This document shows, piece by piece, positions 1 through 12,414 of a stretch of 64,000 nucleotides of DNA. Below the pieces are notes generated by a model. The model saw only the letters and a list, made by a program, of their open reading frames with translations. It had not been told where the DNA came from and did not search any database. The translations under genes were made by a program, and so were the position numbers. Source of the stretch: Erythroxylum novogranatense (lineage: Eukaryota > Streptophyta > Magnoliopsida > Malpighiales > Erythroxylaceae); the NCBI GenBank assembly GCA_029891385.1, contig CM057233.1, positions 27,387,852-27,451,851 on the forward strand, read 5' to 3'. The number at the start of each line of letters is the position of its first letter. Position 1 is the stretch's first letter.

Positions 1-1931
1 CAATGTCCTTTGCTAAAGCATTGGCTCATGATGGATGGCAAGCTATAATGAAAGAAGAGATGATGGCAGAGCATAGTCATACTTGGGATCTTGTGCCTCT
101 TCCTTCAAAAAATAGGCCATTGGCTATAAGTGGGTGTTTATTGTTAAAATGAATCTTGATGGTTCTGTTGCTTGATTAAAAGCTCGGTTAGTTGCTAAAG
201 GATATGCTTCGACGTATAGGGTAGATTATTCTAAGAATTTTCTCAAGTTGCAATTTGTCTGACTGTTTATCTCCTTAGCTGCCAATTACAATTGAGCACT
301 TCACTAAGTTGATGTGAAGAATGCAAATTTATTTGGGGATTTATCTAAAGAGGTTTATATAGAGCAACCATCTGGATTTGTTTCTCAGGGGGAAGTCAGG
401 GAAAGTGTTCAAATTAAGAAAGTCTTTGTATGGCTTGAAGCAATATCCTTATGCGTGGTTTGGAAGATTTAGTACTATAGTGATTGAGTTTGGTTTGTGA
501 AGAAGTGCATATGATCATTCAGTGTTCTTTGCATCATCTAGTTTTGGGTGAATTGTACTAGTTGTATATATGGAATACAGTGCTCACTGGAAGTGATGAA
601 GCAAAGATCACAAGACTGAAAGCATTCCTTGAGACTCGTTTTCAGACAAAGGATTTAAGACCATTGAAATATTTTTTAAGAATTGAAGTTTAATGCAATT
701 ATAAGGGATCTATCTATCTTAAAGAAAATATTGCCTATATTTATTAAATAATGTTGGTTTTATTGAGGCAAAGGCATATGATTGCCCCATGATACCAAAC
801 GTGAAGTTAAAAATTAAAGAGGGAGACTTGCTTGAGAATCCTGGAAAATATAGAAAGATTGTGGGAAAATTGAACTATCTTACTATGACTCGTCTTGATA
901 TTGCCTTTCCAATAAGTGTTGTAAGTTAGTTCATCTCATCTCCTAGAACGTCACATTGAGATGTTGTTATTCATATTTTGAGATATCTAAAAGGTATGTC
1001 AAGACATTGAATCTTATATCGAAATTATGGTCACCACATTATAGAAGGTTTCTTAGATGCTAACTATGCAGGAGATATTTCAGACAAGCACTTTATCACA
1101 AGTTACTATGTTTTTATTGGAGTCAATCTTGTTTCTTGAAAAAGTAAGAAGCCAAGTGTCGTGTTTTGATCAAAATAATGTTGGTTTTATTGAGGCAAAG
1201 GCATATGATTGCCCCATGATACCAAACGTGAAGTTAAAAATTAAAGAGGGAGACTTGCTTGAGAATCCTGGAAAATATAGAAAGATTGTGGGAAAATTGA
1301 ACTATCTTACTATGACTCGTCTTGATATTGCCTTTCCAATAAGTGTTGTAAGTTAGTTCATCTCATCTCCTAGAACGCCACATTGAGATGTTGTTATTCA
1401 TATTTTGAGATATCTAAAAGGTATGTCAAGACATTGAATCTTATATCGAAATTATGGTCAGCACATTATAGAAGGTTTCTTAGATGCTAGCTATGCAGGA
1501 GATATTTCAGACAAGCACTTTATCACAAGTTACTATGTTTTTATTGGAGTCAATCTTGTTTCTTGAAAAAGTAAGAAGCCAAGTGTTGTGTTTCGATCAA
1601 GTGCAGAATCTGAATATATGGCCATGGCACAGACTACCTGTCGTTTAATTAGTTAGATTGGGTTTGTTTAGTCTAAACTAATGAAATTATGGTGTGACAA
1701 TAAAGCAGCCATCTATATTGCAAATAATTTTGTGTTTCATGAGAGAACCAAGTATATAAAAGTCGATAGTCATTTTACTCGAGAAAAGCTTGAAGATAAA
1801 TCAATCTTTTTAACTTAACATGTCATAACAGGGAGCCAATTAGCTGATGTGTTCACCAAAGCATTATCGGGGAATTGGGTTAACTATATTTGTAACAAGT
1901 TGGGCATGATCAATATCTATGCTCTAATGTG
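1..1931 (+). pseudogene. Ty1/copia retrotransposon pol remnant (RT and RNase H part)
   Basis: Degenerate 3' half of a Ty1/copia polyprotein, cut by the window start. Shifting frames read FAKALAHDGWQAIMKEEM, then KARLVAKGY, VDVKNANLFGDLSKEVYIEQ and PSGFV, the hallmark start of the copia reverse transcriptase. RNase H follows near 1600-1900 ([25 protein letters not shown], and ADVFTKALS before the stop). Many frameshifts and stops interrupt it, and the catalytic YVDD box near 560-580 reads YMEY, so it cannot be active. The order RT then RNase H at the 3' end, followed by a purine-rich tract and LTR-like DNA, fits the copia superfamily. Family assignment within copia is not attempted. Confidence 0.9.
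746..1600 (+). repeat. 427-bp tandem duplication inside the copia remnant
   Basis: Two nearly identical direct copies, about 746-1172 and 1173-1600. The segment starts at AAATAATGTTGG in both and covers the RT/RNase H connection. Only a few substitutions separate the copies (for example CACC against CAGC, and GTCGTGTTTTG against GTTGTGTTTCG). The duplication came after or during decay of the element, because both copies carry the same in-frame stops. Confidence 0.93.
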
Positions 1932-1934
1932 ACG

Positions 1935-2200
1935 GGGAGCGTTACAAAATATAACAGTCATTATAACTATTACAAACTGTTAACGTAATCATATGGATTA
2001 TACAGCTAATGTAAATAACATAGTCATAGGGATTTTAACATGATCATATGGATTAGTTTGCTAGTTTAGCCTATACATTCCTATGTAAATACTAGTATCA
2101 TTCTATTAGAATACACAAAAAATCATTCTTCTTAGCTACCTAGAAAATCTCCTAAAGATATGCCAAACATTCTCTCCACAACAAAATACCAAATTAAGAA
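1935..2200 (+). mobile_element. Putative 3' LTR of the copia remnant
   Basis: Directly after the end of the pol remnant comes a purine tract (GACGGGGAGCG). It is followed by about 260 bp rich in ATAACAGT/AACTGTTAAC words and a TATTAGAATACAC segment, typical of short copia LTRs. The exact ends and a target duplication could not be fixed, so the borders are approximate. Confidence 0.5.
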
Positions 2201-2751
2201 AAAATAATAATAATCCAAATAATATTCTTCTTGGCTGGGGAGAGTGGATTTTCAACTTGTAGTTCATGTCTAAGTTGGCTTAGGAAGTTTCCTTAGTTAT
2301 CTCCTTAATTATTGTGTAGCAATCTCGTAAGTCAAGGTTAGATCAGTGCAACAACGTTTACTTCTGGGCTAATTTTAGACCTTTTCTAGTCAGAACCACA
2401 AAAAATTCAAAACATGAAAGTTATATTTCTCTTCATGGGCTTTCCAACTCCACTTAAATCATCTTAATCGAAGTTCATACGTAGACACATCAATTAAAAG
2501 ATTAACTTTTAGTTTTCTTTTATAGTAAAAATGGAACTAAGCATTAGGTAAAATTAAAACAAAAGTTAGTTACCAAAAAAAATCAAAACAAAAGTAGTTT
2601 AAATTGAAGATTTTTTAAAATTTTATGATAACAATAAAGGAGATAAGGGAAAAAATAAAATTAAGAGATTCCAAAACTAATAAAAACAATCCTAATAAAG
2701 AGAAGCTTTTACTTCACTTTTATTTGCAATAAAAGCTTAACTGTACCGCCG
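2201..2751. other. Unannotated AT-rich interval
   Basis: No coding potential or recognisable repeat was seen here beyond A-rich stretches. Confidence 0.5.
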
Positions 2752-2930
2752 AGCATTAAGGTTCTTCAGTAAGAGGCTGATCTTCACTTAAGCAAGGTCA
2801 GGAGTTCGAAACCCGCTTGTGAATGCAATAGTATTAAATACTTGGTGGTAGTGCTAAGTCGCCCCTGGGGTCCTACAAGGCACAAGCGAGGATTAATTTG
2901 AGCGTAGTAATAGTTTAAAGGCAATTCAAG
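2752..2930 (+). mobile_element. Possible tRNA-related SINE or SINE fragment
   Basis: A GC-richer segment in AT-rich DNA. It contains a B-box-like GTTCGAAACC near 2806 and, about 40 bp upstream, an A-box-like CAGTAAGAGGCTGA. This is the RNA polymerase III promoter layout of tRNA-derived SINEs. No poly(A) tail or target duplication was identified, so this is tentative. Confidence 0.35.
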
Positions 2931-2955
2931 TATGCCTAGAACATGGGTTAATTAA

Positions 2956-3905
2956 GGGGGTGTTTGGAAAGATATGAATTGAATTCAATACTACAACTGA
3001 ATTAAATTCACATGTTTGGAAATGCAAAAAAAATAGATGGGTTCAATTCATGCATGTAATTGAAACCCATATTCTTTATAAATTAAATTCACTCCTCCAA
3101 ATGTAGGAATTTAATTACATTGAAGCTTGAGAAATACACCTTTGAATAAAAAACTGTTATTTACTGTGAGTTTATAACTAGACATTCATCAAAGTTTATA
3201 TATTTATTGTGGATTTTTATTGAGTATAATTCTTTGCCCTATAGTTCTTATTAAGAATCACTCTGTGTCATTCAAAGGTAGTGTCTTGCTCTTTTACTTT
3301 TTTATTCTTTGGACTACTTCATTTCTCACTCTCTTGTACTTCACTTGATTGGATTCCAAAGACTATTAATTAAGTTATTAATAATTAATTAACTACAATA
3401 TATTTAATTAGAATATAATTCATTCATTATTTAAAATATTGTAATTAATTAATTACAATATAATTAATTAATTAAAATATAATTAATTAAAATTAATTAC
3501 AATATAATTAATTAATTAAAATATAATTAATTAAAATTAATTACAATATTTTAATTAATCAACATATTGTAATTGATTAATTACAATATAAGAAATTAAA
3601 ATATGATTAATTAATTAATTAAAATATAATAAATTTGTATTTTCAATAATTTTACAAATCAACTACTATTAATAGTAATAGTAATCATTCATTCCTCTTA
3701 TCCAACCATCATAATAATAATAATAATATTCATTCTCCTTCCTTATTATATTCACTCTAATTCTAAATAGTGTAATTGAATTCATTTATGATATTCTTGA
3801 GTTTGTTTCAAACAATGTAAATTGAATTTAATCCAATCTCATTAATATAATTAAATCAAAATTGTCAATAAATTTAATTCAAAAATTTCTAAATAGCTTG
3901 TAAAA
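2956..3905 (+). mobile_element. MITE-like element with GGGGGTGTTTGG terminus
   Basis: Starts with TTAA then GGGGGTGTTTGGAA and a run rich in TGAATTGAATTCAAT. The same start, in the same TTAA context, occurs at 63305. Termini of the GGGGGTGTTTGG type next to a TTA/TAA target are typical of PIF/Harbinger-derived MITEs (family knowledge). The 3' end is not clear; a weakly matching inverted end may lie near 3870-3900. Confidence 0.4.
3360..3640. repeat. AT-only low-complexity block of ATTAATTA/ACAATATA words
   Basis: Nearly GC-free sequence built of irregular tandem copies of AATTAATTA and ACAATATAATT. It lies within the interior of the MITE-like element. No gene is visible. Confidence 0.8.
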
Positions 3906-4388
3906 AAGAAAATAAAAAGCTTAACCATAATATGCAAGACCAAAGTCAGTAGTTTATGGAGTTATATTCAGCAGATGAACAATCACAGGCAATGTTATGA
4001 ATACTGCATCTGGGACTTGATGCGGATTGAGTTCGAACGGAACTATCTAGAATGCAAATGCCATCTAAATCTGATTCGGAGTAATTTTTAAATTTATAAA
4101 ATAGTCCCTGAAATTTTTAAAAATTACAAAATAGTTCATATTAGTATATTGTACAGTTATACTGTATACTTTACTAGTTTACTGTTTACATCAACCATGC
4201 TTTCAAAAATCTTAATAGTAAATAATAATGACAATTAATATAAAATAAGTCAATAACAATAATTTTAAATATTTTACATATAAATAATAACCACAATTAA
4301 TATAAACAAAGACAATTATCATCATAGTCATACACACATCAAATTAAGAATAATACAAAGTATTTAAAATATTACAAATTAACTCTTT

Positions 4389-5690
<1,302 letters not shown>

Positions 5691-5693
5691 AGG

Positions 5694-5880
5694 GAGCAGG
5701 CCGGAGGCGACGCGAGGAGGAGAAGGCCGGAGGCGAGGTGAGGCGAGGGCCGAGGCAGTCGAGGCGAGGAGGAGAGAAGGCCGGAGGGGAGGCAAGGCGA
5801 GGAGGAGAAGGCCGGACGGCGGGAGGCCAAGCAAGCAAGCAAGGCGAGCCAGGAGGCGCGAGACTCAGGACGGCTGAAGG
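5694..5880 (+). repeat. GC-rich, purine-rich minisatellite
   Basis: Repeats of GAGGAGAAGGCCGGA and GGCGAGGCGAGG in an otherwise AT-rich region. The purine strand asymmetry leaves open frames on both strands (5561-5950) with low-complexity peptides. These are by-products of the repeat, not genes. Confidence 0.8.
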
Positions 5881-5989
5881 GAGAGAAGATCTGAAGAAGA
5901 TGAGGGGAGGGAGAGTCGGCGTCGGGGTGGGAACTGGGAGGGGCGGATAAAATTAGGTTTTAATTTTTTTCTTTTTACAAAATAGTCCC

Positions 5990-6115
5990 TCAACAATTTA
6001 TTCTTTACGGAACGACCCCGAAATAATCCGGTATTGCCGGTATCGGCCGGAACTCTTCACCGATATTTCTATGACCGTTTCGGTACCGATTTCTGACCGA
6101 AACGGTACGAAACAC
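5990..6115. mobile_element. Possible transposon end with inverted repeat
   Basis: Contains an inverted pair CCGTTTCGGT (6075-6084) and ACCGAAACGG (6096-6105), preceded by CCGGTATTGCCGGTATCGGC. The phrase AAAATAGTCCCT occurs here (about 5980) and near 4100. This suggests that about 4.0-6.1 kb may be one non-autonomous DNA element. No terminal duplication was found. Confidence 0.35.
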
Positions 6116-6289
6116 TAAACACTGATCACAGGCCGGAACCCAATCAGTCACGTTAACTTGTCACCGAAAGTCAGATTGACCTCAAGCCCAAATTTATTTA
6201 AAATCAATAAATAATTCCTCACGTGCTGCTTTCAATCCAGCAATTTTTACTTTCCACGTCCACTTAGCTCTCTTTCAATCAATTGAAAA

Positions 6290-6300
6290 AATTTATAGAA
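6290..6300 (+). promoter_or_regulatory. TATA-like box of the F-box gene
   Basis: TTTATAGAAA lies about 70 bp upstream of the start codon at 6365, a plausible core promoter with a short 5' leader. There is no direct evidence for the transcription start. Confidence 0.35.
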
Positions 6301-6364
6301 AACCCAACAATTATTTCTTTGATACAATCCATTCCTTAACAGCAACAGATTCAGACTCTTACCA

Positions 6365-7401
6365 ATGGGAAGCCGAGGGTTGGATTTGTCGGCGCTGCTA
6401 GAAGATTGCATAGAGAACGTTCTCTCGTTGACGGGTCCTCGGGATACTTGCCGATTGTCGGTTATATCATCTCTGTTCAGGTCGGCGGCGAAATCCGATG
6501 CTGTTTGGCAGAAATATCTACCACCGGATTATGGATCAATAATTGCTAGATCCACTGATCCCTCTATGTTCACACGCTTCTCTTCTTTGAAGGACCTCTA
6601 TTTCAGCCTCTGTGACAACCCTATTCTCATCGACGACGCTAAGTTGGTAAATTATCTCCTCTCTTACTGATATTTTTTTTTTCTGTCTCATTGTTGGACC
6701 TTTATCTGTATTTATTTCGCGTCCTATGTTAGATGTGTATGCCCAGTAATGATTCATCCATTTTCTCCATGTCATTTGAATTTGAAGAGCTTTTCGTTGG
6801 ACAAATCAACTGGGAAGAAATGTTACATGCTCTGTGCAAGGAACCTAGTGATTATTTGGGGTGATACTCCTGAGTATTGGCAATGGACTTCTGAAGCGGA
6901 ATGCAGGTATATCTATCTTCCTCTAATATTGACTAGATTGAAGGTCCAATTGTTCACCTTTTTCAGTAACTTGTACAATATATTGTTGAAATATTCTATT
7001 GTTATTCTTCAAACAGATTTGGAGAAGTGGCTGAACTTATTTCAGTATGTTGGCTGCAAATTGGTGGCAAAATTAGTGCTTCTTTGCTATCCCCAGCAAC
7101 ATTTTATTCAGCCTACCTGGTGTTTTAATTAACTACTGAAGCCTATGGATTTGACTATCGACCTTTAGAGGTTTCAATGGGACTTGCTGGAGCTGAAAGT
7201 CCCACCCGATCTGTTTATTTGAATGGCCCTTACAGAAGAGAGAGGAAAGATGGGTGGTTTGAGATTGAATTGGGTGAATTCTTTAACAAGGAAGGTGAAG
7301 AAGGGGAAATTGAAATGAGCGTATATGAAATTAAAGGCGGTAACTGGAAAGGTGGACTTATTGTTCAAGGTATAGAAAGTAGGCCTAAAATTAGTGGGTA
7401 G
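6365..7401 (+). pseudogene. F-box/PP2-B (phloem protein 2-like) gene with one in-frame stop
   Basis: Three exons reconstruct a PP2-B type F-box protein, an SCF E3 ligase substrate adaptor with a C-terminal PP2 lectin-like domain. Exon 1 is 6365-6646 (GT at 6647), exon 2 is 6788-6906 (GT at 6907), and exon 3 is 7017-7401 after ...AAACAG. The reading frame is kept across both introns. Residues about 8-55 form the F-box (LEDCIENVLSLTGPRDTCRL ... SDAVWQKYLP). They are followed by the family phrases LCDNPILIDDAKL, SFSLDKSTGKKCYM, IIWGDTPEYWQW and, near the C-terminus, GWFEIELGEFF and GNWKGGLIVQGIE. The total is about 261 codons, close to the usual 260-290 of AtPP2-B proteins. One TAA at 7126-7128, after SAYLVF, cuts off the C-terminal third. 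Downstream the frame stays open and conserved for 90 codons, so the lesion is very young, a sequencing error, or a real truncation. Confidence 0.9.
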
Positions 7402-8110
7402 AAGATTGAATATGTTGAACTACTTGGATAAGTGAGTTGAGGTGGGGAATTGAAAATGTACATGTAGTAGAAGTTAAAGGTGGGCTGTATTATACACTTG
7501 TGGCAAAGGGTTTTAGTGTTTTTATTACTATAGTGTTTGTTGTAAGAGAGCTTTAGCCGTTTCTACAATAAGTATATAAAGTTACTGATCTTTTACAATT
7601 GCCTTTATATGGAAAATGAGATAAATGATGATTCCCCTCATCCGTTGATGTTTCTTAAGATTCTTCATGTAGATTAAGCGATAAAGAAAGAGTGGCAGAA
7701 GACGTCCGTTTAGTCCTTTGCTAGACATGTCCACGTGACAGTTTCAATTCCTCTTTATAGCTTCTTCATCGATAAACATGGTAAAAAAGGTTTGAACTGT
7801 TATTATTAGCAAAGATTACCGTATGACAATCGGAGCTATTCGGCTCAAAATTGCCATAACTAAGAATCATTTCTTTATTGGAGAGTTGCTGTTTATCAAC
7901 TCTCCAATTTCTAATTGCAATTTAAAAACTTAAAATTGATCACTTATAAAGATATTAAATAAAAAGAATTAATTAAATAATTCTTTTTTATGGGTTTTGT
8001 CTAAGGCCCTCTACTAGTTTCCTAAATGAGAAAGAAACCAAACTTAAGCATGTTTCTATGGGTTTTGGTTTTATCTAGTCTCCTTTTACTAGCCCTTTTT
8101 TTCTTGTTTA
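7402..8110. other. 3' flank of the F-box gene
   Basis: Likely 3' UTR with AATAAG/TATATAAA words near 7567-7580 that could serve as a polyadenylation region. After that there is AT-rich sequence without recognisable genes. Confidence 0.4.
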
Positions 8111-8600
8111 ATGCAGACAATCTTATATAAAAACTTTCAATATTGCAAATATACAAGTCGTGTTTTGTAATATAAAAGGTATCGCTCTCACGAGGATTGA
8201 TTAGTTACCTAAGAACCTTAATATACTTGTCTAAGGTAATAAAAAGTTGAATGGATTGAATTTAAATCAATTAGCTGGAATAGAAATAAATAATAAAACT
8301 AAACTATTGAATAATTGAAGTTAGCAATAAGAATGAACTTAATCAATAATGAAAAATTAGGGATTATTCTATTCTTGTCTTGTCTTTCCTTTATCCTGAT
8401 AATTTAATTATGCTTGATTTGAGATATCCTAAGGTTCTGATTACTCTTTTTTAAGATCTAATCAAGTAATCTCAATTGAAATAGAAAATAATAAAATTGT
8501 AACCTCTCTATTCATAAGGCTACTCCTTACTAGTCAATTGGCCTAATGATAATTAACTCACAATTAAGATTTTTTTTCAATTATTTATCAATATGAATTA
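8111..8600. other. Retroelement-like noncoding sequence
   Basis: Includes the phrase AAAAGGTATCGCTCTCACGA, of a kind often seen in untranslated parts of plant LTR retrotransposons. No coding motif remains. The assignment rests on resemblance only. Confidence 0.3.
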
Positions 8601-8603
8601 TTA

Positions 8604-9980
8604 ATGCATGTTTAGGTTAGGCTTCAGTTATTTAGTTAGATATTTGTGTTTTGAGTGTTTTGTGGGTTAGATAATACTTTTGAGATTCAATTTTATGTTT
8701 TTGAGATACTTTGATGCGTTTGCTAGTGTTCCAGGGCAAATATAAAAGAACGGAAGAGAGTTGGAGAAAACCCAAAGGAGTAACCAGGCCCACGATCATG
8801 GCCTAGAAGCTACAATTGTGACAGAAGCATCAGGGATGAGGCACAATCATGACAATTCTGCCACGATCGTGATAGAAGGCTCATTCAATAGGACACTATG
8901 GACAACCTTCCTTACTTGATTTTTAGAGTGACTTTTTGAATCTTTTGGATCTTTCAGACTCGAAAAAAGCCTTAGGGTTGCCCAAATTAGAAAAACCTAT
9001 AAAAATGTTAATAAAGAAACCCTAAGGGAGCTCTAATATGTCACTTTGGAAAAAGATTTCAAGTGGAGAGAAGAAGAAAAGAGAGAAAAAGGATGAGAGG
9101 AGAAAGAAGCAAGTCTTCACAGCTGTTGCTTTCGTGAGGTGTCCCAACCCCCATTCCACGTGTATTTTTTATCTTTGTTTTCATTTTCTTGAATGCTAAG
9201 ATGAATACAAATATGTTTATGGATTTGAGTTTGATTAAGAAGTTCTAACTTTCTTCTGTGATTTTACTTTAAGTTAATGTTAATCTAGTTTTTTTTTTTT
9301 GTTATTTTGATTGGGTATTGTGATTAATTGTTGTATCTTCATGCTTCGGTAACAAACCAAGAGGGTGAGTAGAATGTAAAATGATTGGGGTAGGTTAATG
9401 AGAGTTAGGCTATTTAGTAGACCATATAATCAATCTTATCGGTTATTGTACGAAGAGAGATCCCGTGTGAGACCTGATAGTTTATTAGAGAGCTTAAGAA
9501 CTGATTAGGTTGTAGATCAATAGTTAATCGAGAGATAACAATTTCAGTGACTCGACTTGATTAGGATTTATTAATTAGGGCTTAGTGATTATAACTAAAG
9601 AGAAAGTAATCCGCCTTATGATAGTCTATAACTGACATCCCAATAACACAAAAGTGATTAGGTTAGCATTGATGATAGGATAAATCCCTCTCTCATAATT
9701 TAGTAAATTCTCTTATGTGATTTCTCATTGTTGAATTGTTGGTGCTCAATATTTGATTTTGTTGAGTTAATTTTGCAAATTAATATCTTCACAATTATCC
9801 ATGTTTGCTTTCCTGTCCCATTTTATTTTCATTTTATTAAATTTCTAGCCTTAGATACTTTAGGATTAGATTAGTCCACAACACTTCATAGGATCGAACC
9901 TTCACTTACTACAAATCACGACCCATGCACTTATGGTATTTGAAGGCTATAAATTGTAAAGCTTGCAAATCAAACCAACA
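8604..9980 (+). mobile_element. Ty3/gypsy-type LTR (approximate borders)
   Basis: About 1.4 kb of noncoding DNA ending in ...AAACCAACA. Six bases later comes a degenerate primer-binding site of the TGGCGCCGTTGCCGGGGA type. It carries several CACGATCGTG-like palindromes at 8790-8880. The start is inferred from a TG dinucleotide only. The downstream body of the element is missing after about 10.1 kb. Confidence 0.5.
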
Positions 9981-9986
9981 ATTTCT

Positions 9987-10000
9987 TGGCACCGTTGTGG
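9987..10000 (+). promoter_or_regulatory. Degenerate primer-binding site
   Basis: TGGCACCGTTGTGG resembles the TGGCGCCGTTGCCGG primer-binding site common in plant Ty3/gypsy (Athila/Tat group) elements, with a G-to-A change and a few further differences. Confidence 0.55.
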
Positions 10001-10100
10001 AGGAGGTGTAGGATTAGTCTAATTCTTTTAGTCTAAGGATTAGAGGGAAAAAAAGAGAGAGTTCGGGAGTAAAGTCAAAGACACATCAATTTGGACATCA

Positions 10101-11327
10101 CAATTTAAGAATGGGTATTCACAAAAGTTAAACACTAAGTTAATAAGAAAAATGTTCCTCTATGTATAAGTTTTAATCAAAATAAAGTTAATGCAATTTA
10201 ATTCATTATTCCGAGAGTTATACCCAAAATACTACATACTGTTATCAACCGTAGACAACAACCAGAACTTACCTTCAAGCTAAATTTCAACACCCTTAGT
10301 GAAAGAAATCAAAATTAATTGCTTTATGAAAGTTGTAGATATATGTATCTAGTTTAATCTAAATTTAAAAACATCCCATTTTGATGTCTGCAAGTCAAGA
10401 TATGTCTATAATATCGATGCCTATTCAGGAGACCCACTCCTTCTAACAAGTATCCAGCATGTATCAAGTTTCTAACCTCAATTCTTCATTAATTCATTAC
10501 ACATTTTATCCACTTCAAACATCAAACAATACATGTTCTAACTTCATACCAAGTTTAGTATTACCTTACCTTTTTAAACTTCAAAGAACAACTCCAAGAT
10601 CAAGCTAAACTAAGTTTCCAAGCAATCCACATATACCTATGATTAAGGTGTAACTTTCAACACCAACTAGATAATAATACATAGAGTTACAAGACCTATT
10701 TCCTGATGAAATAACTTACAAAGATGATGATCCAAGATTTAGCAAAGTTCCAGAAGTTGAGAGGGGGAGTAGGAGAATTTCGATGGAGAGAAGAGAGCAA
10801 AGTTGTTTCAGCAGAATTTGCCACATTCAAAGCTAGGTGTCATTGAATTGGAGCAACATAAGTCTTCATGCATAAGCTTCATGTGTCCCATGCAGGAGCT
10901 GCCATGTGTCAATGATACATTAGGCCATATGTCACAACTTAGTGTTGCCATTTGTTAATATATCAACCATGTCATTTGCCAATGCTTTAATCACGTTAAA
11001 TGTCACTAATTCATAGGTTAATCGTTATAATTTTCATGTACCAACTTAACTTGCTACTTGACAATTTTTTCCTAGACCAAATATACATTTTTAAATACCT
11101 CAATTCTCTAATGGAATCAATTAATTTCAATTCACTAACTATGATCCACTTGACTAAAAATTCAAGTCATATGTCTTTCATATTCTATTCATAGCACAAT
11201 TCTAACTCCTATCACATATATACTTTCATAAACATGTATTATTTCAACTAGGGTGTACTTTGGGGCCTTATACCAATAAAGCAGTCCCACTATCATTATT
11301 ATCTATATACCATGAGAATAAGTGTAA
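10101..11327 (-). other. Unclassified, probably old LTR-derived DNA
   Basis: No coding region was seen. Phrases about 10330-10600 resemble antisense LTR sequence of chromovirus type (compare the AACTTTCATGA wording at 47.9 and 48.5 kb). Homology could not be established by eye. It is the left flank of the large LTR array. Confidence 0.3.
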
Positions 11328-11332
11328 CATCC
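11328..11332 (+). repeat. Left target-site duplication ATAAG
   Basis: ATAAG directly precedes the TGTAACATCC terminus at 11333. The same five bases directly follow the right terminus at 23606-23610. Confidence 0.75.
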
Positions 11333-12414
11333 TATTCTTGTCGTATTATGGTATTATGGTATCTTGGGATGGTGATAGATCATCTTGTATTCTGATCGAG
11401 CATGCTCTTGGCCTCTAATTATAGAGGAACAGGTCTCTGCATATCATAGTCATTTATTCATAATACATGCATTTATGATTTTCGGTATTTCATTGTGAAT
11501 TGGAATTCTTGAATTATTTGGTATGTGAATTGATCGACTTGTGAACCAATCGAATGGTATTGGAATATGATTAATTGAGAATTAGGGGTTATTGGGTCCA
11601 AATGAGTGATTTAAAATAGTTTAAGTGTAATTGGAAATTAATAGTGGGTTATAGGAAATTTTGGGAAATTAGGAGAAAATGCGGATAGGAAATATTTGAG
11701 AGACCGTAGATTGATTTGTATAATCTTGAAAGAATGGTCCGATGGCAATGGAAAAATTTAGAGTTATCTTGTTAAGAAATAAATATGATGAGTTCTTGAA
11801 ATTTAGAGGCTGAAATTTGGGTGACTTGGAGACCTAGTCTATAAATACTAGGTTTGAGGAATTTGGGGAAAAACACCTAAGGCAATTTCACGTTTCTCTT
11901 CTTCCCCTCTTGTGACTTGCGATTTCCTCCCATTGGTAAGGATTCCTCGATTTTTTATGGATTCTTTCCTTGAGATGAGGTTAACTGATTGACTGTTATT
12001 GGTGAAGGTTAGAGGCTCTGGGATTAGTGAATCGTTGAGCTTGAAGGATTTTAGGGTTTCGGAGGATTTTGAGGAATCCGTAGCTTGATCTGTGATTTGG
12101 TAAGTTTTAAGAGCTTTGATGTTGTTATGGATGATTCTTACTGTATTTATGGCATTTATTATATTTGATCGGGTGGTTGGGAGTGTTTATGGATGGGTTT
12201 TGTTATTGATGATTCCGTAGGAGTGTATAGGGTGAAGTGTGGATTTGTGGAGGTAGATTATCGATTTGTTGATGGATAGAGTTATATGGATGATTGAATA
12301 TGCTAAGGTTGCCGATGATGATATTGCTTGATTTATGTGTATTGAGTTACTGGTGAGTTGCAGAATCGGAAATTTGGAAATCCTGAACTGGTGTGTTTAA
12401 AAGCTATGTGTTGG
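11333..12414 (+). mobile_element. LTR 1, 5' part only
   Basis: Matches the first ~1.1 kb of the LTRs at 13470 and 19316. It breaks off at TGTGTTGG, where sequence jumps into the 3' half of the internal region. The two parents share TTGG at the joint. Confidence 0.9.
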
